From Streptomyces sp. LBL (GTDB taxonomy: Bacteria > Actinomycetota > Actinomycetes > Streptomycetales > Streptomycetaceae), in NCBI RefSeq assembly GCF_029893585.1, contig NZ_JARXYX010000001.1, positions 124,001 through 188,000 of the forward strand: a stretch of 64,000 bases of DNA. The letters are read 5' to 3'. The position numbers and the translations under genes were made by a program. How positions within the stretch are numbered: position 1 is the first letter of the stretch; every line of letters begins with the position of its first letter. Below, one piece after another: positions 1 to 8,263 of this stretch. Under the pieces are notes generated by a model. It was not told where the DNA came from. It did no database searches and saw nothing but the letters and a program-made list of their open reading frames with translations.

Positions 1-323
1 GGTCCGTCGCCCGCCACCGGGGTGACCACGAGCCAGCCGCCCGAGCTTCCGTCCCCGTCCTGTCTGCGGTGGACGAGCAGCCACACCGGCAGCATCGTAC
101 CGTCGCGGTGACGCAGTGTGAGCATGCCGTCCCAGCGGACCTCCCGCGGACGGAACGGCGCCGAGCCGTCGGCCAGCAACTCGGCGGCGGGGCGGCCCAC
201 CATCTCGGCGGCTGTGTGGCCCAGCAGTCGGTGGGCGCCCTCGTTCCACTCGACGAGCCGGCCCGTGGCGTCGATGACCGCCCGCGCGGTGGCGGACTCG
301 TCGAACGGATACACGGTACTCAT
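1..323 (-). CDS. PAS-domain signalling protein, N-terminal part (runs off the left edge)
   Basis: The minus strand is open from an ATG at 323 to the window edge, giving about 107 residues. They begin MSTVYPFDES and contain PAS-like signatures: a VIDATGRLVEWNEGA segment, then LLGHTAAEMVGRP, then LRHRDGTMLPV. This is the usual order of a PAS fold (first strand, helix, last strands). In streptomycetes such an N-terminal PAS commonly precedes GAF and SpoIIE phosphatase domains, but the rest of this protein lies outside the window, so its output domain is unknown. An in-frame GTG nine bases upstream (332) is an alternative start. The gene is divergent from the GH2 gene at 592, leaving about 270 bases of shared upstream DNA. 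Confidence 0.75.
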   Translation of the reverse strand, partial: MSTVYPFDESATARAVIDATGRLVEWNEGAHRLLGHTAAEMVGRPAAELLADGSAPFRPREVRWDGMLTLRHRDGTMLPVWLLVHRRQDGDGSSGGWLVVTPVAGDG

Positions 324-504
324 CGGCGCCACTCCATCGCGCACGCTCACGGCGAACAGGTGCTTTTACCTGGGCACCAGCGTAATGCCTCAGACCTGCC
401 CACGGACGGGCACCCGCAATGCGGACGGACAGGTGAGCGGGCCCCGGTCAAGGGCGAGATTCGGCCGTTGTGACGCCCGGGACAGAAGCCTGCGCCCGCA
501 CCCC

Positions 505-535
505 TTGACGGGTCGGTGTGGCACCCCGTCAGAAT
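505..535 (+). promoter_or_regulatory. Possible promoter/operator ahead of the GH2 gene
   Basis: TTGACG at 505-510 and CAGAAT at 530-535 resemble -35 and -10 hexamers with a long 19-base spacer. The same stretch holds an inverted repeat, TGACGGG (506-512) with CCCGTCA (525-531), which could bind a repressor of the glycosidase gene starting at 592. This is only a pattern match. Confidence 0.3.
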
Positions 536-591
536 CTGTTTGTTAACGATCAGTTGTGAGTACTTCTGGGCCCTGATGAGGGAGAGCCGCC

Positions 592-3500
592 ATGCAGGTC
601 ACTCGCAGATCAGTTCTGCTCGCTTCCGCCGCCGCACCGGCTGCCGGAGCGTTGCTGGGCACTCGGGCGGCACAGGCCGCCGAGGTCACGGGAAGCACAT
701 CCGGTCGCAGTACGGTCGCGCTGCGCGACGGCTGGCGCTTCGCGCTGGTCGATCCGGGCGGCATCACCGACCCGACCGGCGGGTACGCCGACGCCGCGGC
801 ACCCGGCTACGACGACTCCGGGTGGCGCGAGGTCGCGGTGCCGCACGACTGGAGCATCGAGCTGGCGCCGACCACGCAGAACGGCACCACCAGTGGCACC
901 GGGTTCTTCCCCGGCGGCCTCGGCTGGTACCGCCTCGCCTTCACGCTGCCGCCCGCTCTGGCCGGACAGCGGATCGCGGTGGAGTTCGACGGCGTCTACA
1001 TGGACTCGTACGTGTACTGCAACGGCACGGAGATCGGCCGGCACCCCTACGGCTACACCGGCTTCGCCTTCGACCTCACCGACGTGCTGCACACCGACGG
1101 GACCACGGAGAACGTGATCGCGGTCAAGGTGCAGAACCGGCTGCCCAGCAGCCGCTGGTACTCGGGCAGTGGCATCTACCGCGAGGCCCGCCTCGTGGTC
1201 ACCGACCCGGTGCACGTGGCCCGCTGGGGCACCCAGGTCACCACGCCCGAGATCACCTTGGACCGGGCCACGGTGCGGGTGCGGACCGCCGTGGTGAACC
1301 AGAGCGGTACCGCGAGCCCGGTCGAGATCCGGTCCCGGGTCAAGGACCCGCGGGGCCGCACGGTGGCCCGCACGGCCACCACGGTCACGGTCGACAAGCA
1401 GGCCACGGAAACCCATGAACTCGCTGTTCCCAGCCCTCAGTCGTGGGACCTCGAAACCCCCCGCCGCTACACCCTGGAGACCGAACTGCGCGTCGGCGGC
1501 AAGGTCGTCGACACCTACCGCACCCCTTTCGGCTTCCGCACCTTCGACTTCGACCCGGACGAGGGCTTCCACCTCAACGGCACCCACCACAAGATCAAGG
1601 GCGTCGACCTGCACCACGACCTGGGCGCGCTCGGCGCCGCGGTCAGCAAGGACGCGATCCGCAGACAGCTGACCATCATGAAGTCGATGGGCGTCAACGC
1701 CTTCCGCACCTCCCACAACCCGCCCTCGCCGGAGATGATCGAGGTCTGTGAGGAACTGGGCATCGTGATGCTGGTGGAGGCCTTCGACTGCTGGCGGACC
1801 GGTAAGACGCGGTACGACTACGGCCGCTTCTTCGACGAGTGGTCCGAGCGGGATGCCACCGAGATGGTGCTCGCCGCCCGCAACTCGCCCGCCGTCCTGA
1901 TGTGGTCGATCGGCAACGAGATCCCCGACTCCACCTCCACCGCCGGACTCGCCATGGCCGACCGGATCATCGACGCCATCAGGGCCGTCGACGACACCCG
2001 CCCCCTGGTGATCGGCTCCGACAAGTACCGGCGGCCTCCGGCCAAGGGCTCGGCCGCCGATCTGATGCTGGCCAAGCTCGACGGCCTCGGTCTCAACTAC
2101 AACACCGCCGAGTCGGTGGACGCCCTGCACGCCGCCTATCCCCACCTCTTCCTCTTCGAGTCCGAGTCGTCCTCCGAGACCTCGACGCGCGGCGCCTACC
2201 AGGAGCCCGAACACCTCAACACCGGCGAGAACCACACGCCGGGCAGGCGGGCGACCTCGTCGTACGACAACAACCTCGCCTCCTGGACCATGAGCGGCGA
2301 GTACGGCCTCAAGAAGGACCGGGACCGCAAGTGGTTCACCGGGCAGTTCCTGTGGTCGGGCATCGACTACATCGGGGAGCCGACCCCGTACGACGTCTTC
2401 CCGGTGAAGGCGTCCTTCTTCGGAGCGGTCGACACGGCCGGCTTCCCGAAGGACATGTACCACCTGTTCCGCAGCCAGTGGGCCGGCGAGCCGATGGTCC
2501 ATCTGCTGCCGATGACCTGGAACCACGACGAGGGCGACACGGTCGAGGTGTGGGCGTACGCCAACGTCGACACCGTCGAACTGTTCCTCAACGGCAGGTC
2601 CCTCGGCACCCGGCGGTTCGACACCAAGAGGACCACCGACGGCCGGGCGTACCGGGAGACCACCGAGGCGACCGGCGACGACAAGACCTTCACCGACGGC
2701 CCCTACCCCGGCAGCTACACCAGCCCGAACGGCAGCGCGGGCAAGCTCCACCTCACCTGGAAAGTCCCCTACAAGCCGGGCGAGTTGAAGGCGGTGGCGC
2801 GCCGGAACGGCAAGGTGGTGGCCACCGATGTGCTGCGCACGGCCGGGCAGCCGCACGCCGTGCGGCTCACCGCCGACCGCACGTCCCTCGCGGCCGACGG
2901 CCGTTCCCTGGTGTTCGTCACCGCCGACATCGTCGACGCCCGCGGGGTCGTGGTGCCCGACGCCGAGCACCTGATCTCCTTCGCGGTCAAGGGCGGCTCG
3001 CTCGCCGGACTCGACAACGGCCGCCAGGAGAGCGCCGAGCGGTACCAGGCCGACACGCGGACCGCCTTCCACGGCAAGGCGCTCGCGATCGTACGGTCGG
3101 GTACCGAACCTGGCACCCTGAAGGTGACCGCGCGCGTGGAGGGCCTGCGGCCGGGCACCGCGACCGTACGCACCACACCTGTCCGGTCGTCCGCCGCCAC
3201 CCCGGCTCGGGCCTTCGGGCCCGACCACCCGACACCGCCGAACCACCCCTACGCGGACGCCAGTTACTCCGGCCGCCCCGACACCCTGCCCGCCGCGATG
3301 CTCGACGGCGACCCGGCCACCGGCTGGTCCAACGCCTTCAGCAAGGCGGCCACGGCCCTGCTGCCCGCGTTCGACGGGGCCCGGGCCGAGGACTGGGTCT
3401 CGGTGGACTTCGGACGCACCCGGACCTTCGACCGGGTGGAGGCCTCCTTCACGCTGAGCGCGACCCACAGCCTGCCCGCCTCCGTCGCGGTCGAGGTGGG

Positions 3501-3687
3501 GGACGGGAGCACCTATGTGCCGGTCGAGGGCGTTGCCGTCGACTGGGCGACGGCCTCGGACGCGCCGACGGTCATCACCTTCGACGCCGCCCGCGGCTCC
3601 CGGCTGCGGCTCACTCTGACCAGCGCCCATCCCGGTGAGGCCCGGGGAGCGGTGCGGGTCACCAGGCTGGAGGTCCCGGCAGGCTGA
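592..3687 (+). CDS. Secreted glycoside hydrolase family 2 protein (beta-galactosidase-like) with C-terminal discoidin-type module
   Basis: The 1031-residue product starts with a Tat-type signal (TRRSVLLAS, hydrophobic stretch, then AQAAE), so it should act outside the cell on a plant or microbial glycan. Order of domains: sugar-binding jelly roll (about 50-200), immunoglobulin-like domain (210-310), TIM barrel (320-640), DUF4982-like and further Ig-like domains (640-870), and an F5/8 type C/CBM32-like domain (about 890-1030). The barrel carries the GH2 signature FRTSHNPPSPE, the acid/base Glu in WSIGNE (E443), and a Ser/Glu-rich FESESSSE stretch at 522-529 that probably contains the nucleophile. 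GGGAG lies upstream of the ATG. Beta-galactosidase activity is an inference; related enzymes include beta-glucuronidases and fucosidase-like GH2 members. Confidence 0.9.
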   Translation: MQVTRRSVLLASAAAPAAGALLGTRAAQAAEVTGSTSGRSTVALRDGWRFALVDPGGITDPTGGYADAAAPGYDDSGWREVAVPHDWSIELAPTTQNGTTSGTGFFPGGLGWYRLAFTLPPALAGQRIAVEFDGVYMDSYVYCNGTEIGRHPYGYTGFAFDLTDVLHTDGTTENVIAVKVQNRLPSSRWYSGSGIYREARLVVTDPVHVARWGTQVTTPEITLDRATVRVRTAVVNQSGTASPVEIRSRVKDPRGRTVARTATTVTVDKQATETHELAVPSPQSWDLETPRRYTLETELRVGGKVVDTYRTPFGFRTFDFDPDEGFHLNGTHHKIKGVDLHHDLGALGAAVSKDAIRRQLTIMKSMGVNAFRTSHNPPSPEMIEVCEELGIVMLVEAFDCWRTGKTRYDYGRFFDEWSERDATEMVLAARNSPAVLMWSIGNEIPDSTSTAGLAMADRIIDAIRAVDDTRPLVIGSDKYRRPPAKGSAADLMLAKLDGLGLNYNTAESVDALHAAYPHLFLFESESSSETSTRGAYQEPEHLNTGENHTPGRRATSSYDNNLASWTMSGEYGLKKDRDRKWFTGQFLWSGIDYIGEPTPYDVFPVKASFFGAVDTAGFPKDMYHLFRSQWAGEPMVHLLPMTWNHDEGDTVEVWAYANVDTVELFLNGRSLGTRRFDTKRTTDGRAYRETTEATGDDKTFTDGPYPGSYTSPNGSAGKLHLTWKVPYKPGELKAVARRNGKVVATDVLRTAGQPHAVRLTADRTSLAADGRSLVFVTADIVDARGVVVPDAEHLISFAVKGGSLAGLDNGRQESAERYQADTRTAFHGKALAIVRSGTEPGTLKVTARVEGLRPGTATVRTTPVRSSAATPARAFGPDHPTPPNHPYADASYSGRPDTLPAAMLDGDPATGWSNAFSKAATALLPAFDGARAEDWVSVDFGRTRTFDRVEASFTLSATHSLPASVAVEVGDGSTYVPVEGVAVDWATASDAPTVITFDAARGSRLRLTLTSAHPGEARGAVRVTRLEVPAG

Positions 3688-3700
3688 CGGTTCCTCGTAC

Positions 3701-3731
3701 GGTCCGGACGGACGGCAGTCCCGTCCGGACC
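3701..3731 (+). terminator. Strong hairpin terminator after the GH2 gene
   Basis: A perfect 11-base stem (GGTCCGGACGG at 3701-3711, CCGTCCGGACC at 3721-3731) with a 9-base loop sits 13 bases after the GH2 stop codon. There is no clear U-tract, as is common in streptomycetes. Confidence 0.75.
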
Positions 3732-3911
3732 GTTGACGAGGTGTCATGCTTCCAACAAGCATGGCGGCGTCCGCATCTGGGAGCGCTCCCATCGCGAGCG
3801 TGCCTCACCCCTCACCCCACCTGCCGTGATCCAGAGCGGCCCAGTACCTGGCTGCACTACCGCACCGAGTCGAGCGTCGTACGGCCTCAGGCGCCTCCCG
3901 CTGTCACTCCC

Positions 3912-3947
3912 CATGTGAGTAGGTAGACTGACCTACCTACTCACATG
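3912..3947 (+). promoter_or_regulatory. TetR-family operator (15-bp perfect inverted repeat)
   Basis: CATGTGAGTAGGTAG at 3912-3926 and its exact complement at 3933-3947 flank a 6-base spacer (ACTGAC). It ends at the GAAGGGG ribosome-binding site of the TetR gene that follows, so a bound dimer would cover the promoter and the start of the transcript. The arrangement is typical of autoregulation by an adjacent TetR repressor controlling its own exporter operon. Confidence 0.8.
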
Positions 3948-3958
3948 AAGGGGCTGTG

Positions 3959-4567
3959 GTGACCGGTACAGGCGGTAGACCCGCACAGGCCGGAAGGCGT
4001 CCGGGGACCGCGCGTGAGCGGCTGCTCGCTGCCGCGTCGAGCCTCTTTTATGCGGACGGGGTCGCGGCAACGGGGATCGACACCATCACCGCCGAAGCGG
4101 GTGTGGCGAAGATGAGTCTCTACAACAACTTCTCCTCCAAGGCCGACCTGGTCAGGGCTTACCTAGATGCGCGGCATGAGGAGTGGCTGGGCCTGTATCG
4201 GCGGCGGTTGGAGGAGGCCCGGGGCGGGCGGGACGGTGTGCTGGCGGTCTTCGACGCGTACGCGGATCATGCGGCGTTCGCGTATGAGCACGGTTTTCGG
4301 GGGTGCGGTCTGCTGAACGCGGCCGCGGAACTCCCCGCCGGGGACGAGGGGCGGGCCGTGGTGCGGCGGCACAAGGAAGAAGTCGAGTCCCTGCTCGCCG
4401 GGCACCTGGAGGAGCTGCTTCCCGGGCAGCCCCAGGAGGTGCGGGCGATGGCGGAGCATCTGGCGTTCCTCCTGGAGGGGGCGATGGCGCGGGCCGGGCT
4501 TGAGGGCGCGGGTACGCGGCTGGCTCACGCGCGGACGATGGCGGCGGACCTGGTGGACCAGCTGTGA
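3959..4567 (+). CDS. TetR/AcrR-family repressor of the downstream EamA exporter
   Basis: The 202-residue protein has a canonical TetR N-terminal helix-turn-helix at about residues 15-60 (RERLLAAASSLFYADGV, then TITAEAGVAKMSLYNNFSSK) and an all-helical C-terminal ligand domain. GTG codons occur at 3956 and 3959. The second is preferred because GAAGGGG (3947-3953) is then 5 bases away instead of 2. The stop codon overlaps the start of the EamA transporter gene, so the two are translationally coupled. The perfect operator-like repeat at 3912-3947 suggests autorepression relieved by a small molecule that the transporter exports. The ligand cannot be deduced. Confidence 0.88.
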   Translation: MTGTGGRPAQAGRRPGTARERLLAAASSLFYADGVAATGIDTITAEAGVAKMSLYNNFSSKADLVRAYLDARHEEWLGLYRRRLEEARGGRDGVLAVFDAYADHAAFAYEHGFRGCGLLNAAAELPAGDEGRAVVRRHKEEVESLLAGHLEELLPGQPQEVRAMAEHLAFLLEGAMARAGLEGAGTRLAHARTMAADLVDQL

Positions 4568-5622
4568 TGCGGCCCGTCGGCTGTGCGGCCGGCTCGGTGG
4601 GCGTGGGGTCGTTGTGCGTTCTCGTGGCGTCGGTGCTGTGGGGCACCACGGGCACCGCTGCGACCTTCGCCCCGGGGGTGGGGCCGCTTGCGATCGGGGC
4701 GGTGGCCATGGGTCTGGGCGGTCTGCTGCAGGCCCTGATAGCCGCCCCTCGCATCGTCCGGGAAGCGTCCGGACTGCGGGCGCAGCGCGGTGTGGTGCTG
4801 CTCGGCGCGGTGGCAGTGGGCATCTATCCGCTGGTGTTCTACACCTCCATGCACCTGGCCGGGGTCGCCGCCGGAACGGTGGTGTCGATCGGCTCGGCCC
4901 CGCTGGCCTCGGCGCTGATCGAGCGTGTCGTGGACGGACGCCGCCTGACGCGCCGCTGGATGCTCGGAGCTGCCCTGGGTCTGTCCGGGACAGTTCTGCT
5001 GTGTGTAGCCGAGGCGGCCAACGCACACTCCGGCCCCGGGGCCCAATCCGTGGGGACGATCGTGCTCGGCGTGGGGCTGGGCCTGGTGGCCGGTCTCACC
5101 TACGCCCTGTACTCCTGGGCGGCCCACCGGCTGATCAGCCGTGGTGTCACCTCCGGCGCAGCCATGGGAACCGTCTTCGGGCTGGGCGGGCTTCTGCTTG
5201 TGCCCGTACTGCTGGCCACCGGCGCTCCGCTCGTCAGCTCCTGGCCCAACGCAGCGGTCGGCATCTACATGGCCCTGGTGCCCATGTTCATCGGCTACGT
5301 CCTGTTCGGTTGGGGGCTGGCGCACGTACCCGCGAGCACCGCGACGACGCTGTCACTGCTGGAGCCCGCCGTCGCGGCCGTACTGGCCGTGCTGGTGGTC
5401 GGGGAACGCCTGCCTGTGCTGGGCTGGGTCGGCATTGCTCTGGTTGTCGGCTGCCTCGCCGTACTCACCGCGCCCACGCAGACTGCTGTCCGGCCACAAG
5501 CGATCACCACGCGGCACCGGGACGGCACCGAAGGCCATGACGCACCCCGGGATCGCCGCACCCCACCTGGGGAAGCCGCACCGTCCGCACCCGACGCGCC
5601 CGGAGCAGCCTTCAGGCGGTGA
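4567..5622 (+). CDS. EamA/DMT-superfamily exporter, 10 TM
   Basis: This 351-residue membrane protein has two tandem EamA repeats. The first starts with LCVLVASVLWGTTGTAATF and the second follows LGVGLGLVAGLTYALYSW near residue 160, with GLVPMFIGYVLFGWGL-type helices later. A hydrophilic tail of about 45 residues ends the protein. The ATG overlaps the TetR stop (TGATG), and an in-frame GTG sits one codon upstream. Family members export amino acids, metabolites or drugs. The operon with a TetR repressor points to inducible efflux of a metabolite or toxin. The substrate is unknown. Confidence 0.88.
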   Translation: MRPVGCAAGSVGVGSLCVLVASVLWGTTGTAATFAPGVGPLAIGAVAMGLGGLLQALIAAPRIVREASGLRAQRGVVLLGAVAVGIYPLVFYTSMHLAGVAAGTVVSIGSAPLASALIERVVDGRRLTRRWMLGAALGLSGTVLLCVAEAANAHSGPGAQSVGTIVLGVGLGLVAGLTYALYSWAAHRLISRGVTSGAAMGTVFGLGGLLLVPVLLATGAPLVSSWPNAAVGIYMALVPMFIGYVLFGWGLAHVPASTATTLSLLEPAVAAVLAVLVVGERLPVLGWVGIALVVGCLAVLTAPTQTAVRPQAITTRHRDGTEGHDAPRDRRTPPGEAAPSAPDAPGAAFRR

Positions 5623-5664
5623 CGGCGGCCCCGATGCCGGTGTGCCAGCGATGCCGGGTGCATG

Positions 5665-5680
5665 TACTGCGTGCGCAGTA
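5665..5680 (+). promoter_or_regulatory. 16-bp palindrome upstream of the MMPL gene
   Basis: TACTGCG (5665-5671), TG, CGCAGTA (5674-5680) form a perfect dyad in the 270-base gap between the EamA and MMPL genes. Its symmetry and size suit a TetR- or MarR-type operator for the MMPL exporter. No regulator gene is directly attached to that exporter, so the partner may be the TetR at 3959 or a distant protein. Confidence 0.5.
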
Positions 5681-5892
5681 GCCGTAGGTGTGTGTGAGGG
5701 GACGACGACGTGCGGGCCGGTTTCCGGGACGGTTGGTGGTGCGTGGGAAGGGCTGCGGGTCGCGAGCAGGCGGCTCGGGCAGGTCGTGGGGACGACTTTC
5801 CGCGCCGTGATGCGTGGCGGCAAGCCGACAGTCGGTCGGCGCTGCCGCGCATCGCCTCTGCATCGCGTTGGTCGTTTCGTTGGGAGATTGTC

Positions 5893-8112
5893 GTGTCCTC
5901 TATTGCCCGGTGGTGCCATGCACGCCGGCTCGCGGTTGTTCTGCTGTGGTTGGGGCTGATCGTCGGCCTCGGTGCCGGGGCCATGAGCGCCGGTGCCGCG
6001 TACACCAACAGCACCAACATGCCGAACACCGAGTCCAGCACCGCGCTCAACCTGATGAGCATGGGCTCCTCCGGGGCATCCGGCGACAGCGGCACGATCG
6101 TCTGGCAGACCGTCGACGATGCCGCCAGTGTCACCGCCTCGTCGGTCGAGCAGTCGATGGACAAGGTCCTCGCCGAGATCGCCGAGGCGCCGGGTGTGGC
6201 GTCGGTGACCAGCCCGTACATCCAGCAGGGTGCCGCGCAGATCAGCGAGGACGGGCACACCGCGTACGCGACGGTGGTGTTCGACAAAAGCGGCGCCGAC
6301 CTTCCCAAGGACCAGGTCGAGCACGTCGAGGAGCTGGCCTCCGAGGCCCGCACGAGCTCGCTGGACGTGGAGTTCGGCGGGACGGCGTTCGGGACCGGTG
6401 TATCGGTCTCCGAGCTGAGCGAGATCATCGGGATCGGGGCGGCGCTCGTGGTGCTGCTGCTGATGTTCCGCTCGGTGTGGGCGGCGGCGCTGCCGATCCT
6501 GACCGGTGTCGCCGGTGTGGGCACGGCCCTGTTCGCGACGATCCTGTTCAGCCACGTCGTCACGCTGCCGGACACGACGCCGACCATGGGCGCGCTGATC
6601 GGCCTGGGTGTGGGTATCGACTACGCCCTGTTCATCGTGCACCGCCACCGGCGGGGCTTGATGGCGGGCATGAGCGTGGCCGAGGCGTCGGCGAAGGCGC
6701 TGAACACCTCGGGGCGGGCGGTCGTCTTCGCCGGCCTGACCGTGGTCGTCGCCCTGCTCGGCATGCTCACGCTCGGCGTCGGCATCCTCAGCGGGATGGC
6801 GCTGGGCGCGGCCATGACCGTGGTCCTCACCGTCCTGGCGGCCGTCACGCTGCTGCCCGCGATCCTGGGCCTACTCGGTCACCGGGTGCTCGGGCGGCGT
6901 CAGCGCCGCGAGGTGGCGGTGGGCCGGTTCACCGTGCCGGGCGAGCCGACGGGCCGCTGGGCCCGCTGGTCGAGCCTGGTCCAACGTCGTCCGAAGGTGA
7001 TGGTCGCGGTCTCGATCATGGTGATGGCGGCCATGGCGCTCCCTGCCCTGTCGATCCGGCTCGGCTCGGCGGACGCCGGGAACAACCCGACGTCCTCCAG
7101 CAGCCGCCAGGCGTACGACATGCTCGCCGACGGTTTCGGCCCCGGCTTCAACGGTCCGCTCGTGCTGGCCGCCGAGGCCCCCGACGCGCAGGCGCAGGCC
7201 CATCTCACGGATCTGGCCGACGACTTGAAGACGGTCGACGGGGTAGCCTCGGTCACCGCGGTGCCTATGCAGCAGGGCCAGGACGTCGGGGTGGTCACGG
7301 TCCTGCCGGACAGTTCCCCGCAGTCCGAGCAGACCACCGACCTCATCGACCATCTGCGTGACGACGTGATCCCGGCCGCCGAGCAGGGCAGCGACCTGCA
7401 GGTCTACGTCGGCGGTGTGACCGCGAGCAACGCGGACTTCGCGTCCACGCTGACCAGCAAGATCCCGTTGTTCCTCGGCTTGATCGTGATCCTTGGGTTC
7501 GTCCTTCTGACGCTGGCCTTCCGCAGCCTGCTGATCCCCGCGATCGGCGCGGTGATGAACCTGCTGACGATGGGAGCGGCGTTCGGCGCGATCGTGCTGG
7601 TCTTCCAGCACGGCTTCGGTTCGTCCCTCCTCGGCGCGGGATCGGCGGGGCCGATCGAGGCCGTGGTGCCGGTGCTCATCGTGGGCGTGATGTTCGGCTT
7701 GTCCATGGACTACCAGGTGTTCCTGGTCAGCCGGATGCACGAGGAGTTCTCCCACACCAAGGACAACCGGCGCTCGGTACGCGTCGGGCAGGCCGACACC
7801 GCTCTGGTCATCGCGGTGGCCGCCACCATCATGTTCTGCGTGTTCGCGGCCTTCGCGGGCGGCGGGATGCGCTTGATCGCCGAGTTCGGCGTGGGCCTGG
7901 CCGTCGCGGTCCTGCTGGACGCGTTCGTGGTGCGCATGATGTTGGTGCCGGCCCTGATGCACCTGAGTGGCAAGGCGACCTGGTGGCTGCCCCGCTGGCT
8001 GGACCGCTGCATGCCGCACTTCTCGGTGGAGGGCGACAGCAGCAGTGACCACGCCGACCCGCCGGCGGCTCAGGCCATGCTGGAGAAGGAAGACGCCGGT
8101 GTGACGCGGTAG
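5893..8112 (+). CDS. MMPL/RND-family exporter
   Basis: Reading from GTG 5893 gives 739 residues beginning VSSIARWCHARR followed at once by the first TM helix. TGGGAG at 5881-5886 serves as ribosome-binding site. A longer in-frame extension to 5710 looks non-coding and is rejected. The protein has two MMPL halves, each with a periplasmic domain and a helix bundle. Conserved Asp-Tyr pairs, GIDYALF (D243-Y244) and SMDYQVF (D606-Y607), are the usual proton-relay residues. Relatives export lipids, siderophores or hydrophobic antibiotics using the proton gradient. The palindrome at 5665-5680 may regulate it. A two-component pair follows 150 bases downstream on the same strand and may be co-transcribed. 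Confidence 0.9.
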   Translation: MSSIARWCHARRLAVVLLWLGLIVGLGAGAMSAGAAYTNSTNMPNTESSTALNLMSMGSSGASGDSGTIVWQTVDDAASVTASSVEQSMDKVLAEIAEAPGVASVTSPYIQQGAAQISEDGHTAYATVVFDKSGADLPKDQVEHVEELASEARTSSLDVEFGGTAFGTGVSVSELSEIIGIGAALVVLLLMFRSVWAAALPILTGVAGVGTALFATILFSHVVTLPDTTPTMGALIGLGVGIDYALFIVHRHRRGLMAGMSVAEASAKALNTSGRAVVFAGLTVVVALLGMLTLGVGILSGMALGAAMTVVLTVLAAVTLLPAILGLLGHRVLGRRQRREVAVGRFTVPGEPTGRWARWSSLVQRRPKVMVAVSIMVMAAMALPALSIRLGSADAGNNPTSSSSRQAYDMLADGFGPGFNGPLVLAAEAPDAQAQAHLTDLADDLKTVDGVASVTAVPMQQGQDVGVVTVLPDSSPQSEQTTDLIDHLRDDVIPAAEQGSDLQVYVGGVTASNADFASTLTSKIPLFLGLIVILGFVLLTLAFRSLLIPAIGAVMNLLTMGAAFGAIVLVFQHGFGSSLLGAGSAGPIEAVVPVLIVGVMFGLSMDYQVFLVSRMHEEFSHTKDNRRSVRVGQADTALVIAVAATIMFCVFAAFAGGGMRLIAEFGVGLAVAVLLDAFVVRMMLVPALMHLSGKATWWLPRWLDRCMPHFSVEGDSSSDHADPPAAQAMLEKEDAGVTR

Positions 8113-8263
8113 CACCTGACCGCGGCACGACCTTCTGACGAACCCGCGGTGCGCTGGAGAGCACGGCACGCTCCCGGCGCATCGCCGACGTCTGCGATGC
8201 GCACCGCACCGCATCTCATCACGCCGTTCGCGGCCCATCGTCGACCCGGGAGAGACTGCTGAC

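Noticed and set aside
610..3792. Long minus-strand open frame (1060 codons) opposite the GH2 gene
   Set aside because: Arg/Gly/Val-rich mirror of the GH2 coding strand with no family motifs. The plus strand has signal peptide, GH2 motifs and normal codon use.
5710..5892. Extended N-terminus of the MMPL protein
   Set aside because: The extra 61 residues are Trp/Arg/Gly-rich without a membrane segment. GTG 5893 has a ribosome-binding site and places the first TM helix correctly.
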